Part shown: positions 11,238 through 21,004 of the stretch, one piece after another | How positions within the stretch are numbered: the stretch's first letter is position 1 | How the letters are laid out: each line of letters starts with the position of its first letter | DNA from: Clusia tigrina | Taxonomy: Eukaryota > Arthropoda > Insecta > Diptera > Clusiidae | DNA: 64,000 bases | Direction: 5' to 3' | Assembly: GCA_920105625.2 (NCBI GenBank) | Contig: CAKKTE020000090.1 | Location: 1,526,501-1,590,500 of the forward strand | Translations under genes and position numbers: made by a program | The notes under the pieces: generated by a model | Database searches by the model: none | What the model was told of the DNA's origin: nothing | The model's input: only the letters and a program-made list of their open reading frames with translations

Positions 11238-12534
11238 CGAGGTGTGATCTAAAGATAACATTATTTTCATCTTTTCGTGAGTTACGTATGTTCGATGTTC
11301 GCATTTTTTTTTCTGTTATGTTGGTACACATGTCTGTTATATATGTTGGCAATACCAACCATTTTGGATTGTCAGCTTGTTTTTGACAGATAAAAAGGTT
11401 AGTCGTGTTTTGGTGTGCTCTTCGATTTTGTACTATTCGAAAAAATGGATCAAAGAAACTGTATTAAGTTTTGTGTAAAAAATGAAATTAAATGCGCAAG
11501 GACATTTGAAATGTTGACTGTGGCCTTTGGCGATTCTACTATGAGCAGAACACAAGTTCAATTGTAGTATAACCGGTTTAAGGAAGGCCGAGAAGATGTC
11601 AATGACGATGCTCGTCCTGGTCGCCCGAGCACGTCAACAACCGATGAAAACATTGACGCAGTGAAGAAAATGATTTTGGATAATCGTCGAATCACTATCA
11701 GAGAGGTTGCTGATGTTGGCATATTGTTCGGCTCATGCCAAGCAATTTTTCGGATGTTTTAGGCATGAAACGTGCGGCAGCAAAGATTGTTCCAAAATTG
11801 CTCAATTTTGAGCAAAAACAATGTCGCATGGACATCGCTCAGGAGCTGTTGAACATCGTCAACGACGATCCAGATTTCCTCAAAAAGATCATAACTGGTG
11901 ACGAATCGTGGTTGTATGGCTATGACATTGAAACCAAAGCCCAATCATCCTAATGGAAACGTCCAGATGAGCCAAGACCGAAAAAAGCACGTCAAGTTCG
12001 GTCGAACGTAAAGGTTTTGCTGACAGTTTTCTTTGATTGCAATGGCGTGGTGCATCATGAATTCTTGCCACAAGGTCGTACGGTCAACAAGGAATACTAC
12101 CTTGAAGTTATGCGCCGTTTGCGAGAAGCAATTCGTCAGAAACTCCCAGAATTGTGGAAAAACCAATAATGGATTTTGCACCATGATAACGCACCAGCTC
12201 ACACATCTATGCATGTGCGTAATTTTTTGGCCAAAAACAAAACCGTTATCATGCCTCAACCACCGTATTCACCGGACTTGGCCCCCGCTGACTTTTTCCT
12301 CTTTCCAAAACTGAAGACACCGATGAAAGGAAAGCGTTTTGCTACGATTGAGGAGATAAAAGAAAAATCGAAACAGGAGCTGTTGGCGATACCAAAAAAA
12401 GCGTTTCAGAAGTGTTTCGAGGATTGGAAAAAACGCTGGCATAAGTGTATTATATCTGAGGGGAATTACTTTGAAGGGGACAAGATAGTTGTTGATGAAT
12501 AAATAAATAACGGTTATTTTTTGATCAAACCTTG
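11238..12534 (+). mobile_element. second mariner transposon, different subfamily, with TIRs and TA duplications
   Basis: 1297-bp element. Its left end CGAGGTGTGATCTAAA and the complement of its right end, CAAGGTTTGATCAAAA, form imperfect inverted repeats of about 25 bases. TA lies on both sides (11236-11237 and 12535-12536). The transposase lies on the + strand, opposite to the neighbouring mariner, and the two elements are separated by only 36 bases. Confidence 0.87.
11445..12502 (+). pseudogene. mariner transposase (DD34D), broken
   Basis: ATG at 11445 begins MDQRNCIKF. The helix-turn-helix region (GRPSTSTTDENI, then ITIREVAD) and the DDE core are clear: TGDESW, HHDNAPAH and PDLAPADFF, with 34 residues between the second and third Asp. 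The C-terminus (WHKCI..EGNYFEGD) is complete to TAA at 12500. Lesions: an early TAG near 11566, a one-base loss in a T run near 11745, TAA at 11951-11953 and TAA at 12167-12169. It belongs to a different subfamily from the neighbouring mariner: the N-termini and TIRs differ. Confidence 0.87.
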
Positions 12535-12589
12535 TACATTATACTTTTCATACACTACACTGTGTACCAAGACTACTCCTTTTCCTATT

Positions 12590-13945
12590 GGTCAACATTT
12601 TGCGCCAATAGTAATATAGCCGGTGTCCCTTAGCTCCATACGTGTTGCTTTGCCTGAGTGCACCATTGTAACCGTAATTGATTGTTTAAAATGCTGGAGC
12701 CATATATTAATAGATTTGGTGGCTACGTGTTCGCACTGGTCCCGTTCATGTTTTACGACTTCTATCTCACAATAGTTACTTGTTCAGGTGAGCAACTTTC
12801 CCGGGTGGTAGCATACACGTTTTGCTAGATCCACACTCTGGCAATTTTTCTCTTTTTCTGTGGACACAACAATGTAATATTTCTGCGACTGGGTTTCGGC
12901 GATGTAGTCATATCTGGTTTTTGGTAATAGACACCAATCTGCGTGTAACCGCTTTGGGATAGGGTACACTTTGTACATTGTAAATAACTCCAGTAGTGGT
13001 AATGAAACTCTTATGACTACTGTCAGACCCCCTTCTTCGTGGTTCGAACCTCGTCTAGTTCGTAGAACCGCTCTGGAACCTCATTATACCAAGGGGTGCC
13101 TCTCATAGACGGTGATGCTGCCTCAAGTAATTCGTCGTGAAGTTAGTGTAATATACGTTTAACAAAATGGTTAAACAGTTTCGCTCAAGTTATTCGCACT
13201 AGAGCTTGTGCGTATTAATTGTCGACGAGTATTCTCAGCCAAATATTTTGAGAAATTGAAGGTATAATTCCTGATTCAAGTCTAATCTTTATTTATATAT
13301 GACTATTATTTATAGTCATTGGCTATTTAGATAATTTTGTTCATAAAAATTATGCTTATTTCTAAATTAATTATACTTTAATAATCAATTTTCAATACTT
13401 AATAAATATGTTACAATCCAGAATATGCATGCATTGCTAAGATTGCTAGTTCTGCAATTCTTTGAAGTTCAATGGTCCGTGAGCGGTTTTTTGGTGACTT
13501 CGCTTGCACACGCTACATACACAAGTGTTTGTTGTTGTATGAATTTGTGCATGTAATGTGAGCTAACGCTTTACTGGTTGTTGTGCGCTGCGAGTGATAA
13601 TGTGTACACTATATTAGGAACAATGGATGCAGCTTGCCATCTAATAGGTCGTCAGGCACCGCTATTTCTATTTGTTAGCGTTTCTGGATGTATTAATTCC
13701 TGAGTAATAATGTTTCCCAAGGTAAAAGACTCTGAAAAGACAATTTGTATTTCCTTTTGTCTATTTTCTGCGTTTTCGATAACTAAGTGCATCTGCTCCA
13801 ATTCTGTGATAGTATTGGATACCGCTTCATGTAGGTCCTGGTATCTTGCCCTCATAACGGTTACTTCTGTTCCCAGTAGTGATAATGTTTTGGTTTGTTT
13901 TACGTCGAGCTCCGCGTCTTGGTGATCCATAGACCAATTGGACAA
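12590..13945 (-). pseudogene. env-like protein remnant (baculovirus-F/errantivirus type), interrupted
   Basis: Minus-strand fragments of a retroelement envelope-like membrane protein. The 13945-13652 part is a heptad-rich segment. The 13150-12590 part has the Y.VYPIP block, a PK..Y block, and spaced Cys residues ending in an aliphatic/Cys pattern, typical of insect errantivirus env proteins, which share ancestry with baculovirus F proteins. About 470 bases (13150-13620) of unrelated AT-rich sequence separate the two parts, and several stops and frame changes are present. No matching gag-pol is adjacent. It is non-functional and described only as a fossil; family assignment is by motif pattern, not alignment. 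Confidence 0.5.
13150..13620. other. AT-rich insertion inside the env-like remnant
   Basis: Non-coding stretch separating the two env-like segments. On the minus strand it could read TGTACAC... to ...ATTACA with an AATAAA near 13285, which would fit a solo LTR, but no target-site duplication was found. The origin is unresolved. Confidence 0.3.
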
Positions 13946-14108
13946 TTCAGTATTTCACCGCCGGCATCTATCAGTGACCTGCGTATTCTTGGTTGCTTGG
14001 TTTCAGTGGCTAATCCAAGTCTGTCCTCACATGGATCGCAATTATCGCCTTAGCGACGTTTTGATACCACAACCTCTCCTAACGCCGGAGAAAGCGATGG
14101 ATTGTTCA

Positions 14109-17100
14109 CTAAATCCACTTTGTGGAGTTTAGGTATCTTAAAAGATCTTTCGGTTTTACGCCCGAGAGATCGGATAAACTCGCTAGGAAATAGTTTCCTA
14201 GTGATCTATTTCTTGCGGCCGCCAGAGCCGGGCATTCGCAAATAAAATGGATTAAGGTTTTCTTCTCTACTGAGTTTCCACAACTTCTACAATGGGTATT
14301 GTACGGTCTCTGCATGAGTTCCCACGAGCTGGTGACCCGTAAAGGCCGCCGTGAGGCGGCTGGTGTCCCTGCGGTCCCTGTTTATGAGATCCCTAGATCT
14401 CCCTCTGTTAAAGACTGGCCAGGTCGCCAGGAATGTATTACATGTTGTGAGTGTCCTCCATCTATTGCCCGCTAAGGTAAGACAGTGCATGTAGATGCCC
14501 TTCTTAATCGCACCCATGGAAAACAGGTACTAGTTCCTCATGGGTTAGATCGAGAAAGGCTCCTCTGCGCGCCAATTCATCAGCCTTATCATTTCCATCT
14601 ATATTCCTGTGTCTGGGGACCCAGATGATTGTGATGTCAGCATGGTGACCTAGCGCCCCAAGTTCCTCCCTGCACTGTCTGACCAGTCTGGAGTCGATGG
14701 TGTTTGATTGTAGCGCTTTTATGGCAGCCTTGCTGTCCACAAATATAGCAACCGTGCTCCTCTGCCCTTCTCTAATGTGGTGGGTGATCTGTCGACATGC
14801 CTCTCTGATCGCGAGTACTTCCGCCTGAAAAACTGAAGCTGTATCGGGTAGGCGTGTACAGTAGTTACTGTTAGCGTGCGGGGAAAAGACCCAGGTCCAT
14901 TTTTGACCCGTCCGTATAAATGGCTATATCGTACTCCATTTGGAGTTTCCTTCTTGACCACAATCTTCTTGAGGGAAATCTAACCTTGAAGTCCTTTTTG
15001 AAGTCCAGTTGTGGTACTATGTAATCTGTGGTCATTTGTGTTAATTCCCTCGGCACTGTGTATAGCACCTTATCATGACCGTACGTTCGCTCAGACCAGC
15101 AGTTTGTCGCTTTTGACCTTAGCGCACTGTTGCAGGCTACGTTCTTAATGTACAGGTCGATAGGGAGGATGTGTAGCATTTCGTTGAGTGCCTCCGCTGG
15201 ACATGTTCTCAGGCTCCCTGCAATGCCAGCGGCAGCTGCTCTTTGAACCATACTCAGTCTCTGAATGTTATAACCCTTATCTAGAGCTGGCCACCAGACT
15301 ATTGAACCGTAAGTTAGTATTGGACGCCCGATTGCTTCGTACATCCAGTGAGTGATATGGGGCGTAGTCCCTATTTTTCCCAAACATTTTCTTGCATTCG
15401 TAGAAAGCTACGTGGGCTTTCCTGACCCGTAACTCTATATTGGGTCTCCAATTTAGCTTGGGGCCCAGAATAACTCCTAAGTATTTAGCTTTCTCCGCTA
15501 GCTTTAGCTGTTGTCCATGAAGTGTCGGAAGTTTAAAGATCGGAGTCTTCGTCTTGTTAGTGAAAAGTATCAGTTCTATATTTTCTGGATTCACACCTAG
15601 ACCACATCCTGTGGCCCAGGAATTCAGTTTGTCCAGCCCCTTTTGCATAATATCACTTATTACACTGGAGAACATGCCTGATACAGCTATCACTACATCA
15701 TCCGCGTATGCTACCGTCTTAACCCTCATTGAATCTAGTATGCTGAGGATGTTGTCAATTACCAGTACCCACAATAGGGGTGAAATCACCCCACCTTGTG
15801 GTGTTCCTCTACTGACGTGTTTGATGAGAACCGTGTTACCCAGCTCAGACTGAATGACCCTAGTCCTAAGCATTGTAACTATCCACTCCCTAAGAACTTC
15901 CTCAACCCCTACCCTGGTGAGAGAGTCCAGAATTGCTTTGTTACTAACGTTGTTAAAAGCCCCATCTATATCCAGAAAGGCCGCTAACGTGTACTGTTTA
16001 TGGTGGATTGTCTTTTCTACTGATCGAATTACCTCATGTAAAGCTGTTTCCGTAGATTTACCCCTGAGATATGCGTGTTGCGACTTCGCGAGAGGGAACT
16101 GATCTACTGTATGCCTAAGGTGGATTTCCAGAGCCCACTCCATTGTTTTGAGAAGAAACGACTTAAGACTAATGGGTCTAAAATTTTTTGCCGACTCATG
16201 CCCAATCTTCCCCGCCCTTGGAATGAAAACTACCTTTACCTTCCTCCAACTGAGGGTGATGTAGTTGAAGCGTATACATGCCTTATATATCCCTTTTAAC
16301 CATGGGATCACCACAACCTGTAACCTTTGCAGCATGAATGGGAAAATCCCATTCAAGCCCGGCGATTTATAAGGCGAGAAACAATTTATCGAGTGTTTGA
16401 TTTTTTTCCGTAAATATCAGGTCACAACCGGCGGCATCTGATTGTCCATAACGGGTAATTGAGATAAATACGCGGTATCTTTACAGTCTGGGAAGCGTGT
16501 TTGAAGTAAGAATTCAAGTGTTTCAGAAGATGTTTCCGTCCATGCACCATCCGCCTTTGTAAGGAAAGAGGGGCTGGTGTGTTCCTTGGACAGTATTTTG
16601 CTGAGTCTTGCTGAAGTAGAGGTTGCCTCAATTGATTCACAAAATTCTCTCCAGCCATCTTTCTTGGCTTCCCTGATAGATTTTTTGTAAGTTTTGAGAC
16701 TCCCTTTATATCGTGCCCAATCTTCGTCCCTATAACATTGGTTGAGCAGTTTCCTTGTTCTCTTCCTGAGATCCGATAATTTTTTGGTCCACCATGGTGG
16801 AAGAGTTTTTGTACTCCTAGTGACGGGACAAGCGCACTTGTAAGCTATATTATGAGCTTCCTCAAGATTCCCCACTTTTTTGTCTATCGCCTCAGTAGAT
16901 TCGAGTTTCATTGTCTCAGAAATTTTAAGTTTTGAGCTAGCTACCCTCGTAACAGTATCCCACTTCATTCTCCTGGGTTTTCTGTAAGAAACAGCATCTG
17001 CGGTTTTCAAATTTACCCTGAAAACTATCCAACTATGGTCCGAGAAGGACTTCTTGTTGGATACCCTCCATTCTCCTACCTGGACTGATGCGTCTTCTGA

Positions 17101-17679
17101 AATTAGAGTTAAATCTAGGACTTCTTCCCATCCAGCACATTTATTAGAGCTAGGGAAGGTAAATGTGGGAGTATTCCCTCTGTTACATCCTGTAAGGTTG
17201 GAGTTATTTATAAAGTTAAAAAGTGACTCACACATTTCATTATCCTCGGTGCTACCCCATAGCGTGTGCCTCGCGTTGGCGTCGCATTCCAGAAGGAGTG
17301 GGACATTTTTGGCAGCAGCATTGGCGACCAGGGTCGCTACCTCTACCGGTGGTGCGTCACTGTTGTGCGCCATATAAGCTGATGCAGCTAGTAGGTTTGG
17401 TCCGCTTGGCACCTCGATTCTTACCACTGTCAAATCGCCTGTGCTGTACTGTAGGCAGATAAAAGCATTAATTGTTTTCTTAACTAGGATACATGATCGA
17501 ATCTTATCACCGTTCCTGATATAGTGCATATTGTATTTGGTCAGCTTGAGCCCCATGACGTCATTTCCTCTTACCCAAGGCACGATGCCGATGTCAGCGT
17601 CTTCCTCACCCAGAAAAACGGCAAAGTTATCTGATGCATTCTTAAAATGCTGCAGATTAATCTGCACCATCTTCAGCAT
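14109..17679 (-). pseudogene. LINE ORF2 (endonuclease, RT, RNase H), copy 1 (broken)
   Basis: Replication protein of the LINE. Endonuclease: VQINLQH start, ECDANARHTLWG, and SFSDHSW near 17045. RT (16356-15277): SRGTPQGGVISP, then the YADDVVIAV catalytic box near 15700. RNase H: YTDGSKMD near 14910, VFQAEVLAI and VDSKAA; WVPRHRNIDGNDKADELA near 14560-14620. C-terminal CX2C...H....C knuckle near 14240-14300. Breaks: in-frame TGA at 16417-16419 between endonuclease and RT, a frameshift near 15380 after RT, and further frameshifts near 14890, 14735 and 14510-14300. These breaks also occur in copy 2, so they predate at least one of the insertions. Confidence 0.85.
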
Positions 17680-18790
17680 CGGTACCCTGTTGTGCAGGCA
17701 CTATGGAGACTTCTTCCTGAAGGTCCGTGTCCTCTGGAATCTTGTTGGCCTCCTCCAACCCATTTTGCAGTCGGCTGCTTTCAGGACACCAACGGACTAC
17801 TCGTTCATTGCCAGAAGCAGGGACATGCCTGTTTTCTGGGCATCTTCGTCCTTGATGATCGCCCAGTCGTGCATTGGCATATTGGAGTTTTGCCGCTGTA
17901 AAAGCTGGAGCACCTTCCCGTCCTCGAGCTTCAGTATGGGTCGACAAATACGGGCTCTCGGTCGTCTTGGGATATCCCCGGCCGGTATCAGCTTAAGCCT
18001 TAAGCCTTCCCATGCTTCGCTAATCTTAGCTATGCACTTGCCGAGGAGTTCCTTCGACGGCCGATCGTCGCTCCTGAACACCCTGCATCCCCGTACCACA
18101 TTAGAGGAGTCGAAGCCAGAGGAAGAAGCATCCGCATTGGAAAAGAGATTGGACCATCCCTGCCAATTTGGATTCAATCTCCCCCCATTTCTCCAGGACT
18201 TTCTTCCCCCTCTTAGTTATATCGTCGATGAGCGCCACATGTAGCTCATCCCTAGCCACTTCGCTATATGGTCGCCTTGTGCTCGTCGATGGACCCTCTG
18301 TTGGTGTGGATGTTTTGGCGATTTTGTGTCTCTTTGAAGCCGAAAACGTCACATCCTGTGACCTGTTTCGCTTCGTTGCCTTTTCTGGGTAGGAGATTTG
18401 GTACTGCTCCTACTCGTCGACAACAGTTTGGTATTTAGCCTTGTCCGCCTGGTCAAATTCATGTACCGACCCTTCCGCCTCATTCTTAGCAATTTTGCTT
18501 AGGATGATGAGGGCTTTCTGGTACCGGTTTTTCCAGGCCGCTGCCTCGGACTTTGGCTTTTTTAGTTTTTGCTTAGATTCCTTCTTCGCCGCTACCGACA
18601 TATTTGTTTTTGTTAGTGTTGTTGTGGTTGCACTGCTTGCGCTAGCAATGGGTTCACTGTTTGCCGACGTGCTCTTCCCATCGTCGGCTTCCATGGTCTC
18701 CTGATTGGAGGCCAGCAACTCATCCTCTGAGTGCGTGGTGCAAAGCACCGGGGTGGTTTTTATGTTGTTTTGTTTATGTTTCGTTTCCAT
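17657..18790 (-). pseudogene. LINE ORF1 protein, copy 1 (broken)
   Basis: RNA-binding/particle protein of the LINE, assigned by position and by the block R.RICRPIL...LLQRQN....HDWAI near 17870-17950, characteristic of LOA-group ORF1. The N-terminal 126 codons (18790-18410) are Lys/Ser/Thr-rich with a likely coiled-coil stretch. Lesions: in-frame TAG at 18410-18412, a frameshift near 18170 and TAG at 17797-17799. The final frame ends in TAA at 17657-17659, overlapping the ORF2 ATG at 17679, the usual tight ORF1/ORF2 arrangement. In copy 2 the 17797 stop is a sense codon. Confidence 0.75.
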
Positions 18791-19186
18791 CTTTTTCGTA
18801 CGACTGCCCTCCCCTGAAGGCTTGGGCAGTCAAGGCTTTTTTGAGGGAAATGGCTGTCCACCGTGCCAGAGCCCTATAGTAAGGCTACCGTTACTCCCCG
18901 ATGCGGCCTGGTTTCGGAGGCGTCGAATACAGTCTACGCGGATAACACCTTGACTGCAAAACCCATCCAATAGGCACGGACACGCATGACATCCTGGATT
19001 AGGGGGAAGTGTTTTTTGACTCTCCAGTCTAGATCCTTTGTGTTCAGTAAGTGGCAGGGTCACCTCGAGCAGGATGTGACTCATCGTCACGCACTAACGG
19101 TCTTGGTAGAGTATAGGCTAAGGATCCAACATAGGACCTGTTGTCTCCTATTAAGGAAACCTAGCACTGAGTTGGGGTTCATTGCC

Positions 19187-19420
19187 CTAATATCTCTGCC
19201 CTAAATATTTCTTCCTATTGCGAGCTAAGACTTCGCAGTTCATTATAATGTGCTCTGGTGCCTCTTCTGCCTCCGTGCAGAATCCACGCGTGTTAACTGG
19301 TGACAGTCCCAGCTTCATAAGATGGCCGCCCCAAGGTTTTCTTAAGTGAACTTCCGTGCGATGACATCCGAGGGTGCTTTGGCGTGGTGGAGATTCACCT
19401 GTGCCAGGGTGAAACAGAAG
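19187..19420 (-). pseudogene. fused ORF2 remnant (endonuclease start joined to C-terminus)
   Basis: The reading frame carries VNLHHAKAPSDVIARKFT, an in-frame stop, then the ORF2 tail with CTEAEEAPEHI, MNCEVLARNRKKYLG and TAG at 19187-19189. The two ends of an ORF2 that is normally over 1000 codons are here within about 210 bases. Confidence 0.55.
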
Positions 19421-19539
19421 TCTTCCATTTTTGCAAAAGGAATCGCCTCCTCCTTCCAGGTTCAGCTATCTATGCCCTCAGTCAGCTCTTGTTAAGTCGG
19501 AATTTCTGTTGTGGGACCAGGGTCAGTATCCATGGCCTG

Positions 19540-20279
19540 ATCACCACTCTTTTGTGGCTCGCCGTGACTTCTTATCCGATGCATGCTCTGAATTGCGCCC
19601 CGTTCCATGGCAGTTTTAGAATTATTTGTCGCAGGTATTTTCGTCGGAGCAGCCGATCAGCAACATTCCTGGTTTGAAGTGTATCCCTTCGAAAACCAGT
19701 GGTGATAACCAACCTTTCTGAATTTCCAATATTATAGCTTCTTCTACACCTATTAAATCTTCTGAGCATAGCAACTGCTGGGCATATTGCTTCGCTAGAA
19801 CCGCCACTCGGAGCCTTTAAGGGCTTGCGCGTAGCTGATGTTACGCTAATGGCGACGGTGGTTGATGGCCTTCGTCGCTGTTCCCTGTAGATTTTTGTCA
19901 AAGTGCTTGGCTTTATCACGATCTTTTGGGTTGGAGTGATCTGGTCATTTTTTTCTCATCAGCTGTTGAGGGAGAGCGTTGTTAGCTCTATATTCCTCTG
20001 CTTTTTCTCTAGCTACCTTTGTCTCCATACCGTATCTGAGGTATCGAAGGTACCATTTAAAACGGATATACTAAGGCCTCTTCTTAGTAGATCATTTAAA
20101 CCGCCTGGCTGTCCTTGGGCTGGCAGCTCGGCAAAACGTCTCATAGTTGCCTCTGGACCTTTTGCTATTCCTCCCTTCTCAACCTTTCTCCTCCTCTCAG
20201 TGGGTTTCCCGGAGCGAGCGGGTTTTGATGGGTTGGCCCTAATTCTTCTCGAGGCTTCCTCAACTGGTGCTTGGTTCAT
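19540..20279 (-). pseudogene. ORF1 remnant of the internally deleted LINE
   Basis: Starts MNQAPVEEASRR at 20279, with basic, Pro-rich sequence (KPARSGKPTERRRK). After several stops the frame near 19807-19622 carries FEGIHFKPGML, a block that I recognise from LOA/R1-group ORF1 proteins. There are multiple frame changes. No zinc knuckle is seen because the C-terminal part is decayed. Confidence 0.5.
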
Positions 20280-20357
20280 TTCCTGGCCTGAGATGTGGGC
20301 CTCCTACGATAAGTACTTTTTCGACAGCAGGAATTATGGCGTGTTCCCCTACGGCTA

Positions 20358-20786
20358 ATGTTTGACCTAGGTGTATCATCTAGGCACTTTAGTTCTGCTG
20401 CCCGCCAAATTGCTTTTCCTTTTTTTTTTTATTGGGCTGTGCCGATTTTGGTAAAACTGCAAACAGCTCAACAAAGGAGTCATCTCTTTCGGGCTATTGC
20501 TGGATTCTGTAAGGAAAAGAAGAGATCCATCTTACTCTCTGACATTGGTTTAAGTGGACAAACTTCGATCTTTGTTAATGAGAGCTTAACCAAAAGCAAT
20601 CGAGTGGTGATGCAGTATGCATCGAAGCTTAAGCGGCAACGATTATTGGCTTCTGCGTTCTCCGTACGAGGTATGGTTTATGTTCGAGTGCATCGGAATT
20701 CGGAGGCGAAACTAGTTTCGAGCGTTGAGACCGTTGATTCACTTGTTGGTGCACCAGGAGCAACTAATCAATTGCTTACATCTTAA
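20358..20786 (+). pseudogene. LINE ORF1 C-terminal fragment (CR1/Jockey-like)
   Basis: About 140 codons containing the block LSGQTSIFVNESLTKSNR followed by YVRVHRNSEAK. This IFVNE.LT block is common in ORF1 proteins of CR1/Jockey-related LINEs and is thought to be part of a nucleic-acid-binding module. The N-terminus is missing (5' truncation); the first 30 codons look like unrelated flanking sequence. Confidence 0.6.
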
Positions 20787-21004
20787 TTTATCTAAATGCT
20801 GTTTTTTCTTTTATTCTTTTTGTATGCTCTCTCTCATTCTTTCTTATCTCTTCTTTCTATTATTTTTATGTGTATTATGTATTTTGTAAAGGTATATGGT
20901 TATTGGTTAATTTTTATAATTTTTTTTATAAACCTTATGGCTATGGTTTACTTAACCATACTTAATGTTTGAACTTGCAGTCCTAAGCCTGGCTTCCACT
21001 TGTT

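Larger units (their letters stand above)
13985..19090 (-). mobile_element. LOA-type LINE, copy 1 (near full length)
   Basis: Minus-strand non-LTR retrotransposon. The order is 5' UTR (to about 19090), ORF1 (18790-17657), then ORF2 (17679 to about 14109) with endonuclease, RT, RNase H and a C-terminal Cys/His motif, then a short 3' UTR ending in a CCAA-type repeat (about 13985-14005). RNase H inside ORF2 and the LOA-like ORF1 point to the LOA/I group. Copy 2 at about 56672-61044 is almost identical over the shared length. The 3' end lies in or beside the env-like remnant; the 5' end abuts the 3' end of another LINE, and its exact limit is uncertain. Confidence 0.85.
19100..20345 (-). mobile_element. 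internally deleted LINE (ORF1, then ORF2 start joined to ORF2 end)
   Basis: A short minus-strand element. An ORF1-like region (20279 to about 19540) is followed by the first residues of an endonuclease domain (VNLHHAKAPSD near 19405). Within about 40 bases this runs straight into the last part of an ORF2, including the final Cys/His motif (CTEAEEAPEHIIMNC) and a stop at 19187-19189. The whole nuclease body, RT and RNase H are missing, as in a non-autonomous deletion derivative. Confidence 0.6.

Noticed and set aside
13035..13060. tRNA B-box-like GGTTCGAACC
   Set aside because: No A box, acceptor stem or anticodon arm at the correct distance, and it lies in env-like coding sequence.
17531..18244. 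Long + strand open frame (237 codons) and its twin at 60201-60914
   Set aside because: Antisense to the LOA ORF1/ORF2 junction in both copies. No motif of its own; it is open only because the sense strand is coding.
20358..20786. Possible host gene instead of LINE ORF1
   Set aside because: The IFVNE.LT block and the ORF2 directly downstream mark it as LINE ORF1.
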